A stretch of DNA of 7,954 nt from Elusimicrobiota bacterium (GTDB lineage: Bacteria > Elusimicrobiota > Elusimicrobia > UBA1565 > JACRDR01), in assembly GCA_016207585.1 (NCBI GenBank), contig JACQPI010000214.1:1-7954 (forward strand), given 5' to 3'. How positions within the stretch are numbered: position 1 is the stretch's first letter; each line of letters begins with the position of its first letter. Of this stretch, positions 1-4,626 are shown piece by piece. The position numbers and the translations under genes were made by a program. The notes under the pieces were generated by a model, which did no database searches, was not told the DNA's origin, and worked only from the letters and a program-made list of their open reading frames with translations.

Positions 1-1019
1 ACCTCCAGGGTCACCTTGTCGGCCGGATAAACCACCAGTATATCTCCGTCGCGAAGCGCTTCCACGATCAGATAACCGATGACCGCTTCTCCCTTTATTG
101 GTGGTTTGCCGGGGTCCGGCACGGTTGACTTCTTCGGGAGCTTCCGGACGATTTCCACCTGATACGACGTCCCCAGCACGCGCGTCGGGTGGGGACCCGA
201 GATGGCTCTCGCGTCCTGGACGGCTAAAACGATCCGTTGGGAGACAAAATCCTCGGCCGAGATGCCGTAGCGAACAGCCAACGTCTGGAAGAGCGCGTCG
301 GGATGCCGCGTGATCGCGCTTCCCAACGACAGCCGCTCCTCATGGTTTACCGCTTTGAAGCTGAGGCGGGAGAGAAGAAGGCTTGCGATGTCCTTGGGAG
401 ACTCTACCGAGGAGTCACGGTCCGCCGAGGAGCCTTTGCCGGAGGGGATCGCATCTCCCGAGTCGCCGCCTTTGGAATCGGCGAAGGCGAGGTGTCCCGC
501 CCGGCGCGCAGCGGAGTTGTCGAACGCTGCGCTCATCGCCGCCCCAACCTGGAGCGCGCCGCGGGCGGCCGCCGCGCCGGAGTCGCTCTGGGCCCGATGT
601 ATACCGAGGACCGTTGCGTCCAAGAGGTTCAGGCTGGACCGGCCGGAAGCCGCATCGGACGGAGCCACAGGCGACAGGTCCCGTGGGGCCGTGGTGGGGC
701 CGCTATAATGAGGAAAGGCGCTTCCTGGAACGGCGAGAGCCGTCCTGGTCCGCAAGCCTGCGGGGAGACCCCGTCCTAAGGCCGCTTGGGAAGGGTTCTG
801 TGCCTCGGAGCCGAGGCCCGGATTTAGACCGAATTTCATCTGCGTTCCCGGAAGCTGGAGCTTGATCTGCGCAACGGCCGCGACCGATTTTGCGACGGCG
901 CCGCGGGTAGAGGCGGGGGAGCCGGGACCGAACTGCTGGCCGAAGGCGGTCAAGTTTCCGGAAAGCATTGCGGCGGATACGCAGAGCCGGAGAACGATTT
1001 GTGTTTTCTTGAGTTTCAT
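1..1019 (-). CDS. Large exported protein of unknown function, 3' part missing (runs off left edge)
   Basis: I do not recognise this gene. An ATG at 1017-1019 opens a reading frame of 339 codons that reaches the window edge without a stop. It is preceded by a GCGAGG Shine-Dalgarno-like site 5 nt upstream. Residues 1-27 look like a Sec signal peptide: basic MKLKK start, hydrophobic stretch at about 8-26, probable cleavage after Ala-Phe-Gly at 25-27. The mature part from about 30 to 215 is rich in Ala, Ser, Gly and Pro, looks disordered, and has no cysteine. From about 208 it becomes more ordered, with mixed hydrophobic and charged segments (about 208-295 and 308-339), suggesting that a folded domain begins there and continues off the edge. 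The role is therefore an exported or cell-surface protein; no enzymatic motif is visible. It lies 206 bp downstream of the toxin gene in the same direction and probably has its own promoter in that gap. Plus-strand frames over the same bases are shorter and Arg/Pro-rich, typical of shadows. Confidence 0.75.
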   Translation of the reverse strand, partial: MKLKKTQIVLRLCVSAAMLSGNLTAFGQQFGPGSPASTRGAVAKSVAAVAQIKLQLPGTQMKFGLNPGLGSEAQNPSQAALGRGLPAGLRTRTALAVPGSAFPHYSGPTTAPRDLSPVAPSDAASGRSSLNLLDATVLGIHRAQSDSGAAAARGALQVGAAMSAAFDNSAARRAGHLAFADSKGGDSGDAIPSGKGSSADRDSSVESPKDIASLLLSRLSFKAVNHEERLSLGSAITRHPDALFQTLAVRYGISAEDFVSQRIVLAVQDARAISGPHPTRVLGTSYQVEIVRKLPKKSTVPDPGKPPIKGEAVIGYLIVEALRDGDILVVYPADKVTLE

Positions 1020-1053
1020 GGGAGCCTCGCTCGGGAACTGGATTCCGACGCGC

Positions 1054-1067
1054 TTATGGTCCCATAA
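1054..1067. promoter_or_regulatory. Inverted repeat TTATGG-TC-CCATAA, possible operator
   Basis: Two perfect 6-base arms flank a 2-base centre. The element ends 35 bases upstream of the exported protein's ATG. The minus strand here reads TTATGGGACCATAA, so it lies where a promoter or a repressor site for that gene would be expected. A protein-binding site is more likely than a hairpin because the centre is too short for a normal loop. No regulator can be named from the sequence. Confidence 0.35.
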
Positions 1068-1115
1068 AACGCCCTAAGTGAACTTGAGCCTAGGGGGACG
1101 TCCAGCCCGAACATT

Positions 1116-1137
1116 GGGCCTATGGATTTTCAGGCCC
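1116..1137 (-). terminator. GC-rich hairpin GGGCCT-N10-AGGCCC, possible weak terminator or operator
   Basis: Perfect 6-base GC-rich arms (1116-1121 and 1132-1137) flank a 10-base loop. The element sits 88 bp past the toxin stop and about 97 bp before the next minus-strand start, so it could separate the toxin-antitoxin transcript from the exported-protein gene. No U-run follows on either strand, so it is not a canonical intrinsic terminator. A regulatory site is an equally good reading. Confidence 0.3.
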
Positions 1138-1225
1138 TAAGTCCCGTATTCTTGGGCGCACGAAGACCTGGGCGCGCGCGTATCGCTCTCGCCGTGGCGT
1201 CCGCCCCCTTCCAGTCCCGATAAAA

Positions 1226-1654
1226 TCAGTGGATAGGTTCTCCGACCACCTCGGCTTTGAGGCGCAGGCGGACGGCCGCGCCGTGTTGTCGTCGGTCGGC
1301 GGTTAGAAACAGGTCGCAAGGGGATTCGAGGGCGGCGGCAATATGGAGGGCATCCAGCGTTTTGAGAGGCGTTCTCTCCAGGCATGAAATCGTTCGGCCT
1401 AATACAGAGGGCGTCAATCCCACGACGCTTGCCTGCTCCATGTCGGCGGCCAGACGACGCTTGAGAAGCCGATATTGCGACCGGGAAATTTTTCGTTCGC
1501 GCTTTAGCCGGTTGAATCCTGAGATGAGTACCGGCACGCAAAGGACGCTGAGGAAAACATCTTGCGCTTCCCGACATCGGGAGAGAACCGTCTCCGTGCC
1601 CGGCTCCTGGATGTATCGCTTCGCCAAAGCGGAGGAGTCGAGAAAAAGCCTCAT
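1226..1654 (-). CDS. vapC: PIN-domain (VapC-like) toxin, 142 aa, with one catalytic acidic residue apparently replaced
   Basis: This is a PIN-fold ribonuclease of the VapC type, a toxin that cleaves RNA using metal ions held by a cluster of acidic residues. The frame is open further upstream, but the ATG at 1652-1654 is chosen because the protein then begins with the classical PIN start MRLFLDSSAL (Asp6) and overlaps the antitoxin stop as ATGA. The C-terminal PIN motifs are present: TLDALHIAAA (Asp101) and LFLTADRRQ (Asp120). The second acidic position, normally Glu in the helix after the S-x-L strand, appears to be Val42 (segment SVLCVPVLISGFNRL, 36-50). If this alignment is right, metal binding and RNase activity may be weakened or lost. 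There is no clear Shine-Dalgarno site, so translation is probably coupled to the antitoxin. Length is normal for the family. The PIN family call is secure; activity is uncertain. Confidence 0.86.
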   Translation of the reverse strand: MRLFLDSSALAKRYIQEPGTETVLSRCREAQDVFLSVLCVPVLISGFNRLKRERKISRSQYRLLKRRLAADMEQASVVGLTPSVLGRTISCLERTPLKTLDALHIAAALESPCDLFLTADRRQHGAAVRLRLKAEVVGEPIH

Positions 1655-1878
1655 GAACGGGTCTCGGCGCGTTCGGTTCGGATCGCTTGGCTGAGGGACG
1701 CTCCGGAGAGCTTCAGTGGCTGTGCCCGCCGCCACCTGGCCAAGCCCCGCTCTCCCACCGGCATCAGAAGAGCGACCGGCTTGCCGTGCCGAAACACCTC
1801 CAGCATCTCACCGCGCTCTACAGCATCGAAATATTTCTTGGCCCGGTGACGCAGCTCGGTAAATGTCACGGTCTTCAT
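1651..1878 (-). CDS. Phd/YefM-family antitoxin, 75 aa
   Basis: The antitoxin partner of the PIN toxin binds and neutralises it and normally represses the shared promoter. Residues 1-42 match the Phd/YefM DNA-binding fold: MKTVTFTELR start, a helix RAKKYFDAVERGE, then the strand-turn-strand EVFRHGKPVALLMPV. Residues about 45-75 form the expected toxin-binding tail, including the segment LSGASLSQAIRTERAE. The ATG at 1876-1878 is preceded by GGAGGG three bases upstream, a strong though close ribosome-binding site. The stop overlaps the toxin start by ATGA. A consensus promoter with a central palindrome lies 40-70 bp upstream, consistent with autoregulation. Pairing of a Phd/YefM antitoxin with a PIN toxin is a common arrangement. 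Confidence 0.88.
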   Translation of the reverse strand: MKTVTFTELRHRAKKYFDAVERGEMLEVFRHGKPVALLMPVGERGLARWRRAQPLKLSGASLSQAIRTERAETRS

Positions 1879-1917
1879 GTGCCCTCCATTGGACTCGCGC
1901 CGTTCGCGGACAAGGTA

Positions 1918-1947
1918 ATTATAATGTACATAACAAGGTCATGTCAA
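1918..1947 (-). promoter_or_regulatory. Consensus sigma-70 promoter of the toxin-antitoxin operon with a palindrome in the spacer
   Basis: On the minus strand, TTGACA (1942-1947) and TATAAT (1918-1923) are both perfect consensus hexamers, separated by 18 bases. Transcription should start near 1911, giving an untranslated leader of about 30 bases before the antitoxin ATG. Between the hexamers lies the 8-base palindrome ATGTACAT (1924-1931), and just upstream is GGTATTACC (1951-1959, palindromic around its centre); either could be the antitoxin operator. The plus strand also reads TATAAT at 1920-1925 but has no -35 and no gene downstream. The promoter starts 8 bp past the stop of the outer-membrane gene. 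Confidence 0.8.
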
Positions 1948-1954
1948 TGGGGTA

Positions 1955-2671
1955 TTACCTTCTATATCCGAACCAGTAACGAAACCCGACCAAATAGCTC
2001 ATGGACTCGACGGGGCTCAGGGTAAACCGACGCCGGCTGAGTTGGAGGGAATCGAAGCGCGCCTCGAAGGAGAGGCTGATATTTTTCATGACGAAGCCCT
2101 CCAGGCCGGCCGCGCCGGAGGCGGACATCCCCCGCGAGGATGCCTCTTGTCTTGAGCGTGTTTCCGCGGGGTTGACCGGAGGGACCCAGTCGGCCTTGGC
2201 TGAGAATTCATGAAGGCCGACCGCGCCCAGCAGATAGGGAGTCCATGGCCGGTCCGAGACCAAGTTGACACGCGCGAGAGCCGAAATCTGGAGCACATCG
2301 GCCTGGAGGCCAAGTTCCGTCGCCGGGGGGATCGGCAGCAGAAGCTGGGTGTTTTCCCCCTGGACGCGCCTGGCGAACTTGGAATAGCCGAAATCGAATC
2401 CCCAGGCGATCCAGTCCAACGCGAAATGGAGAAACTGGATACGCGCCGCGCGGCCGTTGCGCACGCCTTTGTCGAAGCGGTTCGTTTCCAGCGGACTTGC
2501 GGCACCCAATTGGATGGCCAGAGAGTTTGCGCCGGCCTCGAAGGTTGGAAGCTGGGCGACTGCCGCTCTCGGGGCGCGGCATTGCACGGCCATAAGAAGG
2601 CCGAATAATGCGATCGCGAAGTGATCGCGAGACAGGCGCCGCGCGCAAGATCGGAGGGATGGGAACGGCAC
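1955..2671 (-). CDS. Outer-membrane beta-barrel protein, 238 aa, function unknown
   Basis: This looks like a small outer-membrane beta-barrel of the OmpA/OmpW-like porin-fold type. The N-terminus has basic residues (7-15), a hydrophobic stretch at about 18-29 and a plausible signal-peptidase site after Ala-Val-Ala at 37-39. The mature part shows alternating hydrophobic and polar strands with turns: LAIQLGAAS, WIAWGFDFGYSKFAR, LQISALARVNLV, TPYLLGAVGLHEFSAK, GMSASGAAGLEGFVM, ISLSFEARFDSLQL, and a terminal strand MSYLVGFRYWFGYRR. The final residue is Arg rather than the usual Phe. The start is GTG (2669-2671), 8 nt after the transketolase stop, with no good Shine-Dalgarno site, so translation may be coupled to the upstream gene. 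The only downstream ATG (codon 27) would destroy the signal peptide. No substrate can be inferred; its place after transketolase may be incidental. Confidence 0.75.
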   Translation of the reverse strand: MPFPSLRSCARRLSRDHFAIALFGLLMAVQCRAPRAAVAQLPTFEAGANSLAIQLGAASPLETNRFDKGVRNGRAARIQFLHFALDWIAWGFDFGYSKFARRVQGENTQLLLPIPPATELGLQADVLQISALARVNLVSDRPWTPYLLGAVGLHEFSAKADWVPPVNPAETRSRQEASSRGMSASGAAGLEGFVMKNISLSFEARFDSLQLSRRRFTLSPVESMSYLVGFRYWFGYRR

Positions 2672-2679
2672 GGGAGATT

Positions 2680-3678
2680 CTACGCGAGGTTGCGCAGCGC
2701 CGCCTCGACGATGTGGCTCGCCGAGAGGCCGTACTTGGCGTAGAGCTCCTCGGTCGTGCCCGATTCGGCGAAGTCGCTTAAGCCCAGGCGCACCAGCGGC
2801 GTCGCCTGGCCGGCCGCCGCAAGGGCTTCCGCGACGGCCGAGCCGAGCCCGCCCGCCAGGTTATGGTCCTCGACCGTGACGAGGCGCTGGGACGCCCGCG
2901 CGGCGCGGACGACCCCTTCGGCGTCGATGGGGTGGAGGGTGTGGACGTTGAAAACCCGGGCGAGAAAGCCGCGCGACTGGAGGTCCTTGGCCGCCTCGAG
3001 CGCGTTGGAGACCACCCCGCCCGTGGCCAGGATCGCGGCCTGGCGGCGCGGCTTGCCGTTGGGCGGGGCGAACGCGAGGGAGGGCAAGTCCGGTTCGGCC
3101 TCCGGGTCTTTCGGCCAAAGAGGATCGAGCTTGCCGAATTCGAAACGGTAGCCCGGCTCGTGGATCTCGGGGACGTTCTGGCGCGTCAAGCGCAGGTACA
3201 CCGGGCCGTCGTGGCGGACCATCCACTCCACCGCCTGGCGGGTCTCGGCGCGGTCGGCCGGCTGGAGCACCGTCATGCCGGGCAGGGCCCGCATCGCGGC
3301 GACGTCCTCCAGCGCCATCTGGCTCGGGCCGTCGTCGCCGATGCCGATGCCGGCGTGCGTGCCCACGAGCTTCACGTTCGTCCGGTTGTAGGCCACGCAG
3401 ACGCGGATCGTCTCCAGGCGCCCGGTCAGGAAGCAGGCGAAGGAGGTCGCGACCGGTATCTTGCCCCCCAACGCCAAGCCCGCGGCGGCGCCGATCATGT
3501 TCTGCTCCGCGATGCCTAACTCAAAGCGTCTTTCCGGAAACTTCTTCATGAAGGCGGTCGTGCGGGTGGAGCCGCCCAAGTCGGCGTCCAAGACGACCAG
3601 GCGGGGCTCGGCGGCTCCCAACTCCGCCAGCTTTTCGCCGAAGGCGTCGCGGGTCGCGCCGGTCGTCGCGGAGGCCAT
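2680..3678 (-). CDS. tkt: Transketolase, C-terminal subunit (pyrimidine-binding and C-terminal domains), 332 aa
   Basis: This is the second half of a two-gene transketolase, which moves two-carbon ketol units between sugar phosphates in the non-oxidative pentose phosphate pathway. The thiamine-pyrimidine-binding domain carries the catalytic glutamate in ELGIAEQNM (Glu58) and the glycine-rich loop GTHAGIGIGDDGPSQMALED (106-125). The C-terminal transketolase domain (about 213-332) includes QAAILATGGVVSNALEA and LVTVEDHNLAGGLG. GPSQMALED is the form I recall from animal transketolase; many bacterial enzymes have GPTHQ at this place. A linker of about 30 residues rich in Pro and Asp (about 183-212) separates the domains. 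The ATG directly follows the stop of the N-terminal subunit in the same frame. AAGGAGG ends 10 nt before it, supporting independent initiation. A 1-deoxyxylulose-5-phosphate synthase half is less likely from the motifs. Confidence 0.93.
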   Translation of the reverse strand: MASATTGATRDAFGEKLAELGAAEPRLVVLDADLGGSTRTTAFMKKFPERRFELGIAEQNMIGAAAGLALGGKIPVATSFACFLTGRLETIRVCVAYNRTNVKLVGTHAGIGIGDDGPSQMALEDVAAMRALPGMTVLQPADRAETRQAVEWMVRHDGPVYLRLTRQNVPEIHEPGYRFEFGKLDPLWPKDPEAEPDLPSLAFAPPNGKPRRQAAILATGGVVSNALEAAKDLQSRGFLARVFNVHTLHPIDAEGVVRAARASQRLVTVEDHNLAGGLGSAVAEALAAAGQATPLVRLGLSDFAESGTTEELYAKYGLSASHIVEAALRNLA

Positions 3679-4527
3679 TTACCGTCGTCCTCCTTCGATC
3701 TCGGCCACCGCCTTGTCCGCCTGCTCCTTGTTGGGGGCCTTGCCGTGCCAGGCGGTCTGGAGCTCCATAAACGAGACTCCCTTGCCCTTGATCGTGCGCA
3801 GGATGATCGCTTTCGGACGGTCCGTGACCTTGCGGGCGGCCGCCAGGGCGCGGTCGATCGCGTCCAAATCGTGGCCGTCGATCTCTTGCGTGTGCCAATT
3901 GAAGGCGGCGAGTTTGTCTTTGAGGGGTGCCAGGTCCATCTGATCCTTGGTCAGCCCTTCCTGCTGGACCTGGTTGTAATCGACGATCCAAGTCAGGTTG
4001 CCGAGCTTGAATTTGGGAGCCGCCATCGCGGCTTCCCAGATTTGACCTTCCTGGATCTCGCCGTCGCCCGTCATGCAGAAAACCTGCCATGGGGCTCGGT
4101 CGAGCTTGGCCGACAGCGCCAGGCCCAGCGCGATGGAGAGGCCCTGGCCCAGCGAGCCGGTGTTCGCCTCGATCAGCGGCAGCCGGCGGCGGTCGGGATG
4201 GCCCTGCAGCCGGGAGCCGAACTTGCGCAAGGTCCTGAGTTCCTCGACCGGAAGAAATCCCTTGTGGGCCAGTACGCAGTAGAGCGCGGGGACGCAGTGG
4301 CCCTTGGAGAGGATGAAGCGGTCTCGGTTGGGATCGGACGGATTTTTCGGGTCGACGTTCAGGTAATCGCGGAAGTAGAGCACCGTCAGGAAATCGATCG
4401 CGGAAAGGGAGCCTCCCGGATGGCCCGAGCCGGCCGCCTCGATCATGCGGAGTATCTCGACGCGAAAGGCGCGCGTCAACCGGCGCAGAGAGTCGAGCGT
4501 CGGAGCTTCGGTCGCGGCGGCGGGCAT
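3679..4527 (-). CDS. tkt: Transketolase, N-terminal subunit (thiamine pyrophosphate-binding), 282 aa
   Basis: This subunit binds the diphosphate end of thiamine pyrophosphate and should work only with the adjacent C-terminal subunit. Visible motifs in order: GSGHPGGSLSAIDFL (33-47, His36), ILSKGHCVPALY (72-83), NTGSLGQGLSIALG (122-135), the cofactor and Mg2+ motif TGDGEIQEG (153-161, Asp155) with Asn185 in VDYNQ, DGHD (217-220), and TIKGKGVSFME (245-255). Length is typical for a stand-alone N-terminal half. The ATG at 4525-4527 has AGGA 8 nt upstream; any later start would cut into the first motif region. It is the first gene of the leftward operon and diverges from the nucleoside phosphorylase genes, so the two operons may share regulation through the 99-bp gap. 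The family assignment is firm. Confidence 0.94.
   Translation of the reverse strand: MPAAATEAPTLDSLRRLTRAFRVEILRMIEAAGSGHPGGSLSAIDFLTVLYFRDYLNVDPKNPSDPNRDRFILSKGHCVPALYCVLAHKGFLPVEELRTLRKFGSRLQGHPDRRRLPLIEANTGSLGQGLSIALGLALSAKLDRAPWQVFCMTGDGEIQEGQIWEAAMAAPKFKLGNLTWIVDYNQVQQEGLTKDQMDLAPLKDKLAAFNWHTQEIDGHDLDAIDRALAAARKVTDRPKAIILRTIKGKGVSFMELQTAWHGKAPNKEQADKAVAEIEGGRR
3689..3695 (-). promoter_or_regulatory. Strong ribosome-binding site AAGGAGG for the C-terminal transketolase subunit
   Basis: The minus strand reads AAGGAGG inside the last codons of the N-terminal subunit gene (encoding part of Glu-Gly-Gly-Arg-Arg). It ends 10 nt before the ATG that follows the TAA without a gap. This site shows that the second half is meant to be translated separately and that the TAA is not a sequencing error in a fused gene. 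Confidence 0.75.
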
Positions 4528-4545
4528 GGTTTCTATCCTAACGTC

Positions 4546-4555
4546 CTTAGGGCGT
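4546..4555. repeat. 10-base word ACGCCCTAAG shared with the intergenic region at 1069-1078
   Basis: The minus strand reads ACGCCCTAAG here, 18 bases upstream of the transketolase ATG. The same ten bases occur on the plus strand at 1069-1078, upstream of the exported-protein gene. The orientation relative to the downstream gene is opposite in the two places. It could be a common regulator site or coincidence; two copies are too few to decide. Confidence 0.2.
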
Positions 4556-4582
4556 CAACCATTCCCTGCGCAAGATGCTCGG

Positions 4583-4614
4583 TCACGTGAGGATTGTACA
4601 AAAATGATACAATC
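4583..4614. promoter_or_regulatory. Divergent control region: palindrome TCACGTGA plus inverted repeat GATTGTA-N9-TACAATC
   Basis: The 99-bp gap between the two divergent operons holds a perfect 8-base palindrome TCACGTGA (4583-4590) and, directly beside it, perfect 7-base arms GATTGTA (4592-4598) and TACAATC (4608-4614) around a 9-base centre. Because of the symmetry, TACAAT, a good -10 hexamer, occurs on the minus strand (4593-4598, toward transketolase) and on the plus strand (4608-4613, toward the purine phosphorylase). No convincing -35 is found at the right distance for either, suggesting activator dependence or a different sigma factor. The plus-strand -10 would put the transcript start only a few bases from the proposed GTG start of the phosphorylase. 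Confidence 0.5.
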
Positions 4615-4626
4615 GCGTTCCAGCGT

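Larger units (their letters stand above)
1020..1225. other. Intergenic region with repeated CCTA words and inverted repeats
   Basis: This 206-bp gap lies between the toxin stop and the start of the exported-protein gene. The part from about 1050 to 1145 is richer in A and T than its surroundings. It holds four CCTA-centred words (1073, 1089, 1119, 1136), two exact copies of GCCCTAAGT (1071-1079 and 1134-1142), and two inverted repeats listed separately. It presumably contains the promoter of the exported-protein gene, but no convincing -35/-10 pair could be assigned. The rest (about 1145-1225) is GC-rich and shows nothing further. Confidence 0.5.

Noticed and set aside
237..865. Overlapping plus-strand frames of 132-180 residues
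   Set aside because: They conflict with the minus-strand exported protein, which has a start, a ribosome-binding site and a signal peptide; these products are Arg/Pro-rich and featureless.
1050..1145. CRISPR array or phage attachment site in the intergenic repeats
   Set aside because: The repeated words are 9 bases or shorter, unevenly spaced, and no integrase, cas gene or tRNA is nearby.
1655..1735. Upstream extension of the toxin frame by 27 codons
   Set aside because: The extension has no family similarity and lies inside the antitoxin gene; the internal ATG gives the standard PIN N-terminus and an ATGA overlap.
1920..1925. TATAAT on the plus strand as a second, divergent promoter
   Set aside because: No -35 at a suitable distance and no plus-strand gene downstream; it is a by-product of the symmetric AT-rich sequence.
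2863..3519. 218-residue plus-strand frame opposite the C-terminal transketolase subunit
   Set aside because: Antisense shadow with Ala/Gly/Arg/Asp-rich composition and no motifs.
4530..4558. TTGACG-N17-TAGAAA on the minus strand as the transketolase promoter
   Set aside because: Transcription would start at or inside the ATG, leaving out the AGGA ribosome site; no suitable later start exists.
3745..4590. 281-residue plus-strand frame opposite the N-terminal transketolase subunit
   Set aside because: Antisense shadow; the minus strand carries all transketolase motifs.
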